A stretch of 64,000 bases of DNA from Rhynchopus euleeides. Lineage: Eukaryota; Euglenozoa; Diplonemea; Diplonemida; Diplonemidae. The stretch lies in contig OY723286.1 of NCBI GenBank assembly GCA_963210315.1, positions 372,001 through 436,000 on the forward strand, in the 5' to 3' direction. The notes under the pieces were generated by a model, which searched no databases, had not been told where the DNA came from, and saw only the letters and a list, made by a program, of their open reading frames with translations. This document shows positions 1 to 9,658 of this stretch, piece by piece (within the stretch, counting starts at the first letter, position 1; every line of letters begins with the position of its first letter). Both the position numbers and the translations under genes were made by a program.

Positions 1-863
1 AAACGGGTGTCCAAGAAGCTGCCCTTCACAGCAAGGCCGATCGAGAATCTTACCAGATGTGCTGTCCGCATTGTTGGTTGTGTGACCATCCAGAAGCGGC
101 TCTCGGCATCTCTCCGGTACTCAACGTATCAGCAGCTGAAGAGAGCGGCTCAACAACCAGAACGTCCCCGCACACACACTGAGTGTCGTGCGCCACGACG
201 GGAAATAATAGTTGGGAACAGAGTGGAAAAAGGCAACCCAGATGTTGGGGATGAAAAGAGAATAAGAAAGGGCTGCGCCCTCTCTGCTTTGATAGTGCCG
301 CATCATATCTGTTGGCGGGGGGGAGTTGAGGGTTGTGCTGCAGCAGTCCAGGGCCCAAATCCCGGACGCAGTTTGATTGAATTAAGTTTGCACACACAGA
401 CACACACCTGTGTTGGGATCGAAGAGTCCTTCTTCGGGTGGGACCGTTGTTCTCCGTCTTCGCTTGTGTGATCCACCGAGATACAGGGGTGCTGTGCATG
501 AGGTGGGCGCTGCACAGGGGGGTGGGCGTGGCGTGAAGAGTACAGAGAGGTTAGAAAGCAAAGCAATCCGTCCCATTGCAAAAGCCGCAAGTTAAACAAA
601 ACACACCACGGAGTACACTGCAGGGCATGCACCGTGTTGCACGGGCCCCTGCAGCTCATGCGAGGTGGTTCATTCTGTGATTCAAGTGAACCGGCGTGCA
701 GTCCAGCGATACATGTGGGGTACAGTGCTGAATATCACATGACACAGTGCCCGGTGAAACAGCATGCAACATGCTTGTTCGAGGTACACATGGGTCTGTG
801 TGGCACCGAAGCGCACGACCGATGGCTCTGCAATGCCCTGGCATCTATTGCAGGTTGATGTAT

Positions 864-2609
864 TTAGCACAGCAGCTGCATGCCGTCAACGTACACCGGT
901 GCCTTGTTCCCGACGTACATCTCGACACGCACAATGTCGTTGTACCCGCTGGGCAGGCTGGCACCACCAACACGGCTCCCGTCCACGGTGATGCTGAACT
1001 GGCGGGACGACCAGTCGAAGGCAGCCACGATGTTCTGGAAGGTGGCCCGGCGCACGACGCTCGACCCGCCGTTCCACGATCCCCACGACCGCCCCTCGTA
1101 CGTGTTGAAGTAGGTGTTGCCGCGAATGGCGTGCAGCATGTTGACGATGGCACCGCTGGACGAGATGAGGCGGAAGCGCACCTGCGCGTTCGAGTCCTCC
1201 ACACGGGTGTACACGCTGAACCGGGCAGGCTGCATCGACCCGACAGGGATTGTGACGGTGCGGTGCGAGAACCGGATCATCAGAGCGCCCTTGCCCCACC
1301 GCTTGTTGTGCTCCGTGTAGGCCACGTGCTGCCCCAGACCGATCAAGTCCTCCAGCTCGTTGAACCCGAAGGTCTTGCTCTCACGGCAGGCACCGCCACC
1401 CGTCGGGGGCGACGGGCGGGTGGGCGGGGTGGGGGTCCTCCAAGTGGGGGGCGACGGCGGGGTCGGCGGCTGGGGGGTGCGCATCGGGGGGGACGGGGGC
1501 GAGGGGCCGCCGCCACCGCCACCGCCACCGCCCGCCACACGCACCCGCACCGAGCACGTCGCTGCCGACCCGTCCGACCCTGTGAAGGTTGCGCTCAGGG
1601 TGAAGGTCTGCCCCGCCATGGCACGCGTCGGGGTGAAGTGCATCTCAGCATACCCCGTGTAGCGGAGTGTCGTCCCGTCGCGTGTCACAAACCGCACCCC
1701 CGAGCTGGCAGTCGTCTGCCCGTACGACACACGCATCGAGCGCGCAGGGTCGTACACCGCGTTGAAGTCGACCTCAAAGCGGCGCGACGGCTGCAGGACG
1801 TGCGTAATCTGCGTGTCCACCGACGGAAGGCACTTCGGCTGGCGGAAGGTGGTGGAACAGTCGTTGTACATGAACTGGATGGTGGCCACGTCCACCGGGC
1901 TCAGCCCCTTGCGCTGCCCGATGGGTGCCGGTGCCGTGATGACCGGGCGGCGGCCGATGGCGAACCCGTACGCCCCGTAGTGCATGATGGACCCGTAGTC
2001 GTACTTCCCCATGTCACGCCCGGTCCGGCTGTTCTTGTTGAAGTTGAACTCCATCCCGCGGTGCACCTGCGACAGGTCGACGCGCACGAAGCTGTCGCGG
2101 TCCTTGCGCGACTGTTCGTGGCTAAGTCCGAGGCTGTGGCCTATCTCATGAATTGTTGCCCCGACACCGCACCCACGCGCAATCGACACCGAGTTGACCC
2201 CGTTCCCGCGACGCCCGATCGGGGAGCTGCACCCGCCCCCCTGGGTGAAGCGGATGTACGGGCGTGGGCACGACCCCTCCGACCTGCACTTGTTGAACCG
2301 GATGCACGTCTTCGACTCCCAGTCCCGCACCGCCGCAGACACCCGGTTGTCGTTGCTGCTGATCGGGGACGCGATGTAGTAGTTCACAGGCCGCCCCACA
2401 GGGAACAGCTGTGTCATCCTGGTCAGCGGGGTCGCCCCGAGACTCTTCCCGTCGCGACCCCGCTCCACCTGCACATCCCCTTCCACAATGTCGTAGTCGT
2501 AGTCCCAGTCGGGCCGCGCCTTGTCACCCTGCCCGCCCTCAGCCCCCACAAGGGCAGCCGCTGCTCCAGCAGCCAGCACAGCACGCCACAGGGGTGCCCG
2601 CATCACCAT
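864..2609 (-). CDS. Astacin-family (M12A) secreted zinc metalloprotease, copy L1
   Basis: A secreted zinc endopeptidase of 581 aa. I chose the ATG at 2609 because it begins a typical signal peptide (about residues 1-23, hydrophobic and Ala-rich), although the frame stays open for 85 codons upstream. A short propeptide contains VEGD (42-45), resembling the FxGD aspartate switch of astacins. The catalytic domain (about 70-251) has the zinc site HEIGHSLGLSH, with H154, H158 and H164 as ligands and E155 as the catalytic base, followed by HEQSRKDRD-like context and the Met-turn SIMHY (207-211). Next come an Ig-like or other beta-sandwich region (about 258-360), a Gly9 and Pro/Ser/Thr-rich linker (360-406), and a Cys-bounded C-terminal beta-rich domain (408-581) that resembles a LamG/concanavalin-like module. 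That last assignment is weak. It lies 779 bp downstream, in the sense of transcription, of the DJ-1 gene of the next position in the array. Confidence 0.93.
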   Translation of the reverse strand: MVMRAPLWRAVLAAGAAAALVGAEGGQGDKARPDWDYDYDIVEGDVQVERGRDGKSLGATPLTRMTQLFPVGRPVNYYIASPISSNDNRVSAAVRDWESKTCIRFNKCRSEGSCPRPYIRFTQGGGCSSPIGRRGNGVNSVSIARGCGVGATIHEIGHSLGLSHEQSRKDRDSFVRVDLSQVHRGMEFNFNKNSRTGRDMGKYDYGSIMHYGAYGFAIGRRPVITAPAPIGQRKGLSPVDVATIQFMYNDCSTTFRQPKCLPSVDTQITHVLQPSRRFEVDFNAVYDPARSMRVSYGQTTASSGVRFVTRDGTTLRYTGYAEMHFTPTRAMAGQTFTLSATFTGSDGSAATCSVRVRVAGGGGGGGGGPSPPSPPMRTPQPPTPPSPPTWRTPTPPTRPSPPTGGGACRESKTFGFNELEDLIGLGQHVAYTEHNKRWGKGALMIRFSHRTVTIPVGSMQPARFSVYTRVEDSNAQVRFRLISSSGAIVNMLHAIRGNTYFNTYEGRSWGSWNGGSSVVRRATFQNIVAAFDWSSRQFSITVDGSRVGGASLPSGYNDIVRVEMYVGNKAPVYVDGMQLLC

Positions 2610-2660
2610 GGTGCTGATGTGTTGTGGTGTGAAGAACAGAGAAGAAGAAACTAACCTGTG
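2601..2660 (-). promoter_or_regulatory. Possible 3' splice acceptor (trans-splicing type) before the astacin start
   Basis: Read on the minus strand, a pyrimidine-rich run rich in TTC and CTT (about 2622-2650) is followed by CAG at 2616-2614, five bases before the ATG at 2609. In the divergent copy at 19061 the leader has changed but still keeps a pyrimidine run and an AG. This is what a spliced-leader acceptor looks like. No spliced-leader gene is in the window, so the assignment is inference. Confidence 0.3.
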
Positions 2661-3388
2661 AGGTTGGTGCCGTGACACATCATTCATCCCCCACCCACAT
2701 GATGTGGGAAGCGCGTTTAGTGGTTCCCGCTGAGGGGGAAGATTGAAACTTGCAAGATTCTGTGTCGCTGACTCTTGCGAGGGAATTGACCATGCAGTTA
2801 GCGTGAGTGTGTGTGCGGGTGTTCCAAGGCACGGGGTATCGATCACATTCATACGCATGATCACAAGGGTGGGGATGCTGTGGGCGGGGTCGAATGAGGT
2901 TCACTGTCGCTGTCGCCGATGGTTGCAGCAGATCCTGCGGGTCGGACCATGAGTCCGATGCAAAGAATACGCACTCACACCACACAGCGTCCGGCTGGCT
3001 GGCCTGGCCATCCGGAGGGCAAATACGAACAGCAGCAGCAGGCTGGTGCTATTGCAGATGCCGAAGAGAGGAGAAGAGAAGAACACACAGCGTCCGGCTG
3101 GCAGGTGCCTTGATTGGCAAGCGCCTGCAGATGCCGAAAAGAAAGAAAGAAGAGAAGAAGGACAAGGAAGGGGAACAAACCCTGCACGTGCGTCATGAAC
3201 AGGGGCAGGTGGTTCATGACAGCGTGCACCCGAGCTAGAGACACCCACACGCTGTGGTGGGTGTTGGACAAAACATCACAAGAAAGTTAGTTGGGCACAC
3301 CACGTCGAGCCGTGGCGTGTTTCTGTGGAACAGGCTGGCAGGATACACAGGCAGCCTGCCCACGAGAGGCACAGACTAACAGACAGCA
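2610..3388. other. Short spacer between DJ-1 3' end and astacin 5' end
   Basis: No gene is supported. It contains two copies of CACACAGCGTCCGGCTGGC (about 2990 and 3084), purine-rich GAAGAGA runs and a CAG triplet run near 3030. The equivalent spacers are 8160-8938, 13611-14389, 43592-44370, 49043-49821, 54494-55272 and 60044-60822. The unique block of the window interrupts the array inside this spacer. Confidence 0.7.
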
Positions 3389-4108
3389 TCACTTGCTGAG
3401 CACCGACACAACGTCCTTGGCGGTGGCAGTCGCAGACCCGGGGTTCTGCCCCGTCACCAGACGCTCGTCCACGATGGACAGCTCTCCCCAGTCCTTGACG
3501 GCGACAAACTTCGCCCCGCGCTCCTTCAGTGTCGTCTCCAGCATGAAGGGCATCACCTCCGACTTCTCCACAGCGTCCTCCTCGGTGTTGGTGAACCCGC
3601 TCACACGCTTCCCGGCAACCAGGTACTCCCCGGACGACAGCTTCACGTTGACGAGCGCAGCAGGGCCGTGGCACACGGCGGCCACAACACCTCCCTTCTC
3701 GTAGATCGCAGTTGCCGCCTTGTTCTGCGCCTCACAGTCGGGGAAGTCCCACATCACCCCGTGCCCGCCCGCGTAGAAAATGGCGTCGTACTGTGCGGCA
3801 GGCTTCGCCATCTCTGCGAGCGACACGGTGGCCAGGGACTTCCCCTCCTTCATGTGCTGCTCCTTGAACTTCTGCGACTCCGCGTCCCCTGCGAAGGCCT
3901 CGAGGCTCGACACGTCGCACCCCGCATCCCCACCCTTCGGGCTGACAAACACCACGTCGTACCCAGCAGCCTTGAACACGGCGTAGGGGTGCGCCACCTC
4001 CGGCAGGTACCACCCGGTCGCCGTCGGCACCACTCCCTCCTTCTTCTGCGCCGCCGTGGCCGGCATCTCCGTGTGCTGCGACACCACAAGCAGGACAGAC
4101 TTCCCCAT
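3389..4108 (-). CDS. DJ-1/PfpI superfamily protein (Hsp31-like glyoxalase III / deglycase type), copy L1
   Basis: A 239-aa cytosolic-type protein of the DJ-1/ThiJ/PfpI superfamily, closest in layout to the Hsp31-like class. The start at 4108 (MGKSVLLVVS) opens directly into the first beta strand; the frame is open 20 codons further, but those codons are low-complexity His/Thr/Pro. The catalytic set is visible: Glu37 in GWYLPE, and the nucleophile elbow AVCHGP with Cys146 and His147. The GGHG loop (114-117) and the family C-terminal motif LVTGQNPGSA (217-226) are also present. Family members detoxify methylglyoxal or act as chaperones and deglycases; which activity applies here cannot be read from sequence. 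Stop is TGA. The gene is co-amplified with the astacin gene. Confidence 0.93.
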   Translation of the reverse strand: MGKSVLLVVSQHTEMPATAAQKKEGVVPTATGWYLPEVAHPYAVFKAAGYDVVFVSPKGGDAGCDVSSLEAFAGDAESQKFKEQHMKEGKSLATVSLAEMAKPAAQYDAIFYAGGHGVMWDFPDCEAQNKAATAIYEKGGVVAAVCHGPAALVNVKLSSGEYLVAGKRVSGFTNTEEDAVEKSEVMPFMLETTLKERGAKFVAVKDWGELSIVDERLVTGQNPGSATATAKDVVSVLSK

Positions 4109-4270
4109 CGTTGGTGTGTCTTGGGTTGTGGGTGTGGTGTGGGAAACTGTGTGTGGATGGGTGTTCATTGTTTGATGACGCCAGGTGCAGGCCGGGCGTT
4201 ATAGTGCGTCCCGGAAGCGGGGACGGCACACCCTCACAGTCTACCTCCTGTGACAGACACCACGCAGCCA

Positions 4271-4680
4271 GGCAGTCAGAGGTCTCGCTTTCTGTTTTTC
4301 AGATGCACGACTCACACGCACACGGCGTCACGCTGCTTGGTGTTGTCATCATATGCCTGCTGTGCCACGACACCTCGCTCACTGCTGTGGCCATGCCTTG
4401 GCAATGGCATCCCTGACTGCACACGGTGTAGGGCAGTCAGGTCTCGCTTCTGTTCTATTGTTGCACGACTCACACGCACATGGCGTCACGCTGCTGGTGG
4501 TATAACGTCATCATGTGCCTTGCAGTGTTGTGTGCCCAACTGCTGAACTGCCGATAACACAGAGTGATACAGTCAGGTTCCTTCTGTCTTTAAGTTAAAG
4601 TGGAAGTCACAAGCCGTGTTGGCTTCAGGGAATGGACCAATGTTGCTTTAACTGGTGTCATCATGTGCTGTGCATCCCAG
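4271..4680. repeat. Degenerate direct repeat upstream of DJ-1
   Basis: Three degraded copies begin at 4271 (GGCAGTCAG, then GTCTCGCTT), 4432 (GGCAGTCAGGTCTCGCTTC) and 4570 (CAGTCAGGTTCC). Copies 1 and 2 share GCACGACTCACACGCACA and GGCGTCACGCTGCT. All three contain a GTCATCAT(A/G)TG-type element. It recurs in every array unit and lies 160-570 bp upstream of the DJ-1 start, so a regulatory role is possible but untested. Confidence 0.6.
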
Positions 4681-6125
4681 CATCCTCCCTGCGTAGGTGT
4701 GCGTGCCGGCCAACGGTTCCTCTGGCACCCGAGTCCGGCAGGGTTGCCTGTCACGTGAGCTGGAGAGGGAGGCGGGGGAGCGGCAGGAGAAGGGGCACAG
4801 GGAGGCGGCCCTGCCGGACAAGAGGGAGCCTCAAACAATGTGTCTCAGGGGTGTCCCCATCCACATGGCGCAATGTCTCCGAGTGACGGGCGCAAGAGGG
4901 GTGTACTGTTGTCGGGCATCGCTGGTGGGATGGGTGGGGTGGGCACACATGCCCAGTGCTACTTTATGCCGCTGTCCTCCATGCTTGCATCAGCCTATTC
5001 GCCCCTACACAGACCCCATTCTGCCACGAGTCGAGGTAAGTGGCCAGGAGGGTATGTACCCCAACACAGTACGAATAGGACTGAAGGAACACACGCGTCC
5101 AGGGGAAAACTAACGAATGAAACTGTGCGTGGGTTCTGAGGAGAGAGAGAGGTGCGGCTGTCAGGCCAACAACACCACCGCTTGGCTCCATGGCCACCCT
5201 CCTTCCCAGCAACCCAGGCCAACAAAGCAAATAATAAATACAAGCCCTTCGTCAGGCAGAGGGTTGGGCACGGGTGTCTCCCGTCTACCGGAAGACCGCA
5301 ACCAAGCCCCGCCAGACTGACAGGCAGGCATACGCACAATATAACAGTCGAACTGAGAGTGGCGGGCTGATGCCCCCACAGAAACAACCGGTGGCTACAA
5401 CATTCTGCAGTGTGTCACGAACATGCCTACTGAAAGGCACACATGCCGTGCAAACGGGTGTCCAAGAAGCTGCCCTTCACAGCAAGGCCGATCGAGAATC
5501 TTACCAGATGTGCTGTCCGCATTGTTGGTTGTGTGACCATCCAGAAGCGGCTCTCGGCATCTCTCCGGTACTCAACGTATCAGCAGCTGAAGAGAGCGGC
5601 TCAACAACCAGAACGTCCCCGCACACACACTGAGTGTCGTGCGCCACGACGGGAAATAATAGTTGGGAACAGAGTGGAAAAAGGCAACCCAGATGTTGGG
5701 GATGAAAAGAGAATAAGAAAGGGCTGCGCCCTCTCTGCTTTGATAGTGCCGCATCATATCTGTTGGCGGGGGGGAGTTGAGGGTTGTGCTGCAGCAGTCC
5801 AGGGCCCAAATCCCGGACGCAGTTTGATTGAATTAAGTTTGCACACACAGACACACACCTGTGTTGGGATCGAAGAGTCCTTCTTCGGGTGGGACCGTTG
5901 TTCTCCGTCTTCGCTTGTGTGATCCACCGAGATACAGGGGTGCTGTGCATGAGGTGGGCGCTGCACAGGGGGGTGGGCGTGGCGTGAAGAGTACAGAGAG
6001 GTTAGAAAGCAAAGCAATCCGTCCCATTGCAAAAGCCGCAAGTTAAACAAAACACACCACGGAGTACACTGCAGGGCATGCACCGTGTTGCACGGGCCCC
6101 TGCAGCTCATGCGAGGTGGTTCATT

Positions 6126-6224
6126 GAACGATTTTGAACGATTTTTGGCCGTGCTCGTAGCATTCCCCGTTGAGGGGGTCGCTATTTCGTGTTCTCCTGG
6201 CCGCACGGAGGCATTGCCTTCATT
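6126..6224. repeat. 99-bp unit-specific segment bounded by TTCATT
   Basis: Compared with the other units, this one has 99 extra bases between two copies of TTCATT (6120-6125 and 6219-6224). It starts with two copies of GAACGATTTT. It could be an insertion with a 6-bp duplication, or the ancestral state that other units lost by recombination between the TTCATT repeats. No terminal inverted repeats are visible. Confidence 0.75.
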
Positions 6225-6413
6225 CTGTGATTCAAGTGAACCGGCGTGCAGTCCAGCGATACATGTGGGGTACAGTGCTGAATATCACATGACACAGTGC
6301 CCGGTGAAACAGCATGCAACATGCTTGTTCGAGGTACACATGGGTCTGTGTGGCACCGAAGCGCACGACCGATGGCTCTGCAATGCCCTGGCATCTATTG
6401 CAGGTTGATGTAT

Positions 6414-8159
6414 TTAGCACAGCAGCTGCATGCCGTCAACGTACACCGGTGCCTTGTTCCCGACGTACATCTCGACACGCACAATGTCGTTGTACCCGCT
6501 GGGCAGGCTGGCACCACCAACACGGCTCCCGTCCACGGTGATGCTGAACTGGCGGGACGACCAGTCGAAGGCAGCCACGATGTTCTGGAAGGTGGCCCGG
6601 CGCACGACGCTCGACCCGCCGTTCCACGATCCCCACGACCGCCCCTCGTACGTGTTGAAGTAGGTGTTGCCGCGAATGGCGTGCAGCATGTTGACGATGG
6701 CACCGCTGGACGAGATGAGGCGGAAGCGCACCTGCGCGTTCGAGTCCTCCACACGGGTGTACACGCTGAACCGGGCAGGCTGCATCGACCCGACAGGGAT
6801 TGTGACGGTGCGGTGCGAGAACCGGATCATCAGAGCGCCCTTGCCCCACCGCTTGTTGTGCTCCGTGTAGGCCACGTGCTGCCCCAGACCGATCAAGTCC
6901 TCCAGCTCGTTGAACCCGAAGGTCTTGCTCTCACGGCAGGCACCGCCACCCGTCGGGGGCGACGGGCGGGTGGGCGGGGTGGGGGTCCTCCAAGTGGGGG
7001 GCGACGGCGGGGTCGGCGGCTGGGGGGTGCGCATCGGGGGGGACGGGGGCGAGGGGCCGCCGCCACCGCCACCGCCACCGCCCGCCACACGCACCCGCAC
7101 CGAGCACGTCGCTGCCGACCCGTCCGACCCTGTGAAGGTTGCGCTCAGGGTGAAGGTCTGCCCCGCCATGGCACGCGTCGGGGTGAAGTGCATCTCAGCA
7201 TACCCCGTGTAGCGGAGTGTCGTCCCGTCGCGTGTCACAAACCGCACCCCCGAGCTGGCAGTCGTCTGCCCGTACGACACACGCATCGAGCGCGCAGGGT
7301 CGTACACCGCGTTGAAGTCGACCTCAAAGCGGCGCGACGGCTGCAGGACGTGCGTAATCTGCGTGTCCACCGACGGAAGGCACTTCGGCTGGCGGAAGGT
7401 GGTGGAACAGTCGTTGTACATGAACTGGATGGTGGCCACGTCCACCGGGCTCAGCCCCTTGCGCTGCCCGATGGGTGCCGGTGCCGTGATGACCGGGCGG
7501 CGGCCGATGGCGAACCCGTACGCCCCGTAGTGCATGATGGACCCGTAGTCGTACTTCCCCATGTCACGCCCGGTCCGGCTGTTCTTGTTGAAGTTGAACT
7601 CCATCCCGCGGTGCACCTGCGACAGGTCGACGCGCACGAAGCTGTCGCGGTCCTTGCGCGACTGTTCGTGGCTAAGTCCGAGGCTGTGGCCTATCTCATG
7701 AATTGTTGCCCCGACACCGCACCCACGCGCAATCGACACCGAGTTGACCCCGTTCCCGCGACGCCCGATCGGGGAGCTGCACCCGCCCCCCTGGGTGAAG
7801 CGGATGTACGGGCGTGGGCACGACCCCTCCGACCTGCACTTGTTGAACCGGATGCACGTCTTCGACTCCCAGTCCCGCACCGCCGCAGACACCCGGTTGT
7901 CGTTGCTGCTGATCGGGGACGCGATGTAGTAGTTCACAGGCCGCCCCACAGGGAACAGCTGTGTCATCCTGGTCAGCGGGGTCGCCCCGAGACTCTTCCC
8001 GTCGCGACCCCGCTCCACCTGCACATCCCCTTCCACAATGTCGTAGTCGTAGTCCCAGTCGGGCCGCGCCTTGTCACCCTGCCCGCCCTCAGCCCCCACA
8101 AGGGCAGCCGCTGCTCCAGCAGCCAGCACAGCACGCCACAGGGGTGCCCGCATCACCAT
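6414..8159 (-). CDS. Astacin-family secreted metalloprotease, copy L2
   Basis: 581 aa, with the same predicted protein as the copy at 864-2609, including the signal peptide, HEIGHSLGLSH zinc site and C-terminal beta-rich domain. Its downstream spacer is the one carrying the 99-bp segment, about 190 bp past the stop codon. Confidence 0.93.
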   Translation of the reverse strand: MVMRAPLWRAVLAAGAAAALVGAEGGQGDKARPDWDYDYDIVEGDVQVERGRDGKSLGATPLTRMTQLFPVGRPVNYYIASPISSNDNRVSAAVRDWESKTCIRFNKCRSEGSCPRPYIRFTQGGGCSSPIGRRGNGVNSVSIARGCGVGATIHEIGHSLGLSHEQSRKDRDSFVRVDLSQVHRGMEFNFNKNSRTGRDMGKYDYGSIMHYGAYGFAIGRRPVITAPAPIGQRKGLSPVDVATIQFMYNDCSTTFRQPKCLPSVDTQITHVLQPSRRFEVDFNAVYDPARSMRVSYGQTTASSGVRFVTRDGTTLRYTGYAEMHFTPTRAMAGQTFTLSATFTGSDGSAATCSVRVRVAGGGGGGGGGPSPPSPPMRTPQPPTPPSPPTWRTPTPPTRPSPPTGGGACRESKTFGFNELEDLIGLGQHVAYTEHNKRWGKGALMIRFSHRTVTIPVGSMQPARFSVYTRVEDSNAQVRFRLISSSGAIVNMLHAIRGNTYFNTYEGRSWGSWNGGSSVVRRATFQNIVAAFDWSSRQFSITVDGSRVGGASLPSGYNDIVRVEMYVGNKAPVYVDGMQLLC

Positions 8160-8938
8160 GGTGCTGATGTGTTGTGGTGTGAAGAACAGAGAAGAAGAAA
8201 CTAACCTGTGAGGTTGGTGCCGTGACACATCATTCATCCCCCACCCACATGATGTGGGAAGCGCGTTTAGTGGTTCCCGCTGAGGGGGAAGATTGAAACT
8301 TGCAAGATTCTGTGTCGCTGACTCTTGCGAGGGAATTGACCATGCAGTTAGCGTGAGTGTGTGTGCGGGTGTTCCAAGGCACGGGGTATCGATCACATTC
8401 ATACGCATGATCACAAGGGTGGGGATGCTGTGGGCGGGGTCGAATGAGGTTCACTGTCGCTGTCGCCGATGGTTGCAGCAGATCCTGCGGGTCGGACCAT
8501 GAGTCCGATGCAAAGAATACGCACTCACACCACACAGCGTCCGGCTGGCTGGCCTGGCCATCCGGAGGGCAAATACGAACAGCAGCAGCAGGCTGGTGCT
8601 ATTGCAGATGCCGAAGAGAGGAGAAGAGAAGAACACACAGCGTCCGGCTGGCAGGTGCCTTGATTGGCAAGCGCCTGCAGATGCCGAAAAGAAAGAAAGA
8701 AGAGAAGAAGGACAAGGAAGGGGAACAAACCCTGCACGTGCGTCATGAACAGGGGCAGGTGGTTCATGACAGCGTGCACCCGAGCTAGAGACACCCACAC
8801 GCTGTGGTGGGTGTTGGACAAAACATCACAAGAAAGTTAGTTGGGCACACCACGTCGAGCCGTGGCGTGTTTCTGTGGAACAGGCTGGCAGGATACACAG
8901 GCAGCCTGCCCACGAGAGGCACAGACTAACAGACAGCA

Positions 8939-9658
8939 TCACTTGCTGAGCACCGACACAACGTCCTTGGCGGTGGCAGTCGCAGACCCGGGGTTCTGCC
9001 CCGTCACCAGACGCTCGTCCACGATGGACAGCTCTCCCCAGTCCTTGACGGCGACAAACTTCGCCCCGCGCTCCTTCAGTGTCGTCTCCAGCATGAAGGG
9101 CATCACCTCCGACTTCTCCACAGCGTCCTCCTCGGTGTTGGTGAACCCGCTCACACGCTTCCCGGCAACCAGGTACTCCCCGGACGACAGCTTCACGTTG
9201 ACGAGCGCAGCAGGGCCGTGGCACACGGCGGCCACAACACCTCCCTTCTCGTAGATCGCAGTTGCCGCCTTGTTCTGCGCCTCACAGTCGGGGAAGTCCC
9301 ACATCACCCCGTGCCCGCCCGCGTAGAAAATGGCGTCGTACTGTGCGGCAGGCTTCGCCATCTCTGCGAGCGACACGGTGGCCAGGGACTTCCCCTCCTT
9401 CATGTGCTGCTCCTTGAACTTCTGCGACTCCGCGTCCCCTGCGAAGGCCTCGAGGCTCGACACGTCGCACCCCGCATCCCCACCCTTCGGGCTGACAAAC
9501 ACCACGTCGTACCCAGCAGCCTTGAACACGGCGTAGGGGTGCGCCACCTCCGGCAGGTACCACCCGGTCGCCGTCGGCACCACTCCCTCCTTCTTCTGCG
9601 CCGCCGTGGCCGGCATCTCCGTGTGCTGCGACACCACAAGCAGGACAGACTTCCCCAT
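8939..9658 (-). CDS. DJ-1/PfpI superfamily protein, copy L2
   Basis: 239 aa, same predicted protein as the copy at 3389-4108 (Glu37, Cys146, His147 intact). It is separated from the astacin gene at 6414 by the standard 779-bp spacer. Confidence 0.93.
   Translation of the reverse strand: MGKSVLLVVSQHTEMPATAAQKKEGVVPTATGWYLPEVAHPYAVFKAAGYDVVFVSPKGGDAGCDVSSLEAFAGDAESQKFKEQHMKEGKSLATVSLAEMAKPAAQYDAIFYAGGHGVMWDFPDCEAQNKAATAIYEKGGVVAAVCHGPAALVNVKLSSGEYLVAGKRVSGFTNTEEDAVEKSEVMPFMLETTLKERGAKFVAVKDWGELSIVDERLVTGQNPGSATATAKDVVSVLSK

Larger units (their letters stand above)
4109..6413. other. Long spacer between astacin 3' end and DJ-1 5' end
   Basis: About 2.2-2.3 kb with no supported gene. Open frames of 100-160 codons occur on both strands and overlap each other, with no recognisable domain. 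Visible structure: a degenerate direct repeat (4271-4680) and, in this copy only among the left units, a 99-bp extra segment at 6126-6224. Equivalent spacers are 1-863 (partial), 9659-11864, 15110-17315, 39640-41845, 45091-47296, 50542-52747, 55993-58297 and 61543-63748. Confidence 0.7.

Noticed and set aside
747..2654. 635-codon plus-strand open frame opposite the astacin gene (also in every other unit, 709 codons at 17199-19328)
   Set aside because: It is the antisense shadow of a GC-rich gene: Arg/His/Pro/Val-rich, no domain, and exactly overlaps the well-supported astacin frame.
5443..5950. 159-codon plus and 149-codon minus open frames overlapping each other in the long array spacer
   Set aside because: Both overlap on opposite strands, have no recognisable domain, and their conservation only reflects identity of the repeat units.
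6126..6224. 99-bp segment as a transposable element
   Set aside because: It has no terminal inverted repeats or coding capacity; deletion between TTCATT repeats explains the difference equally well.
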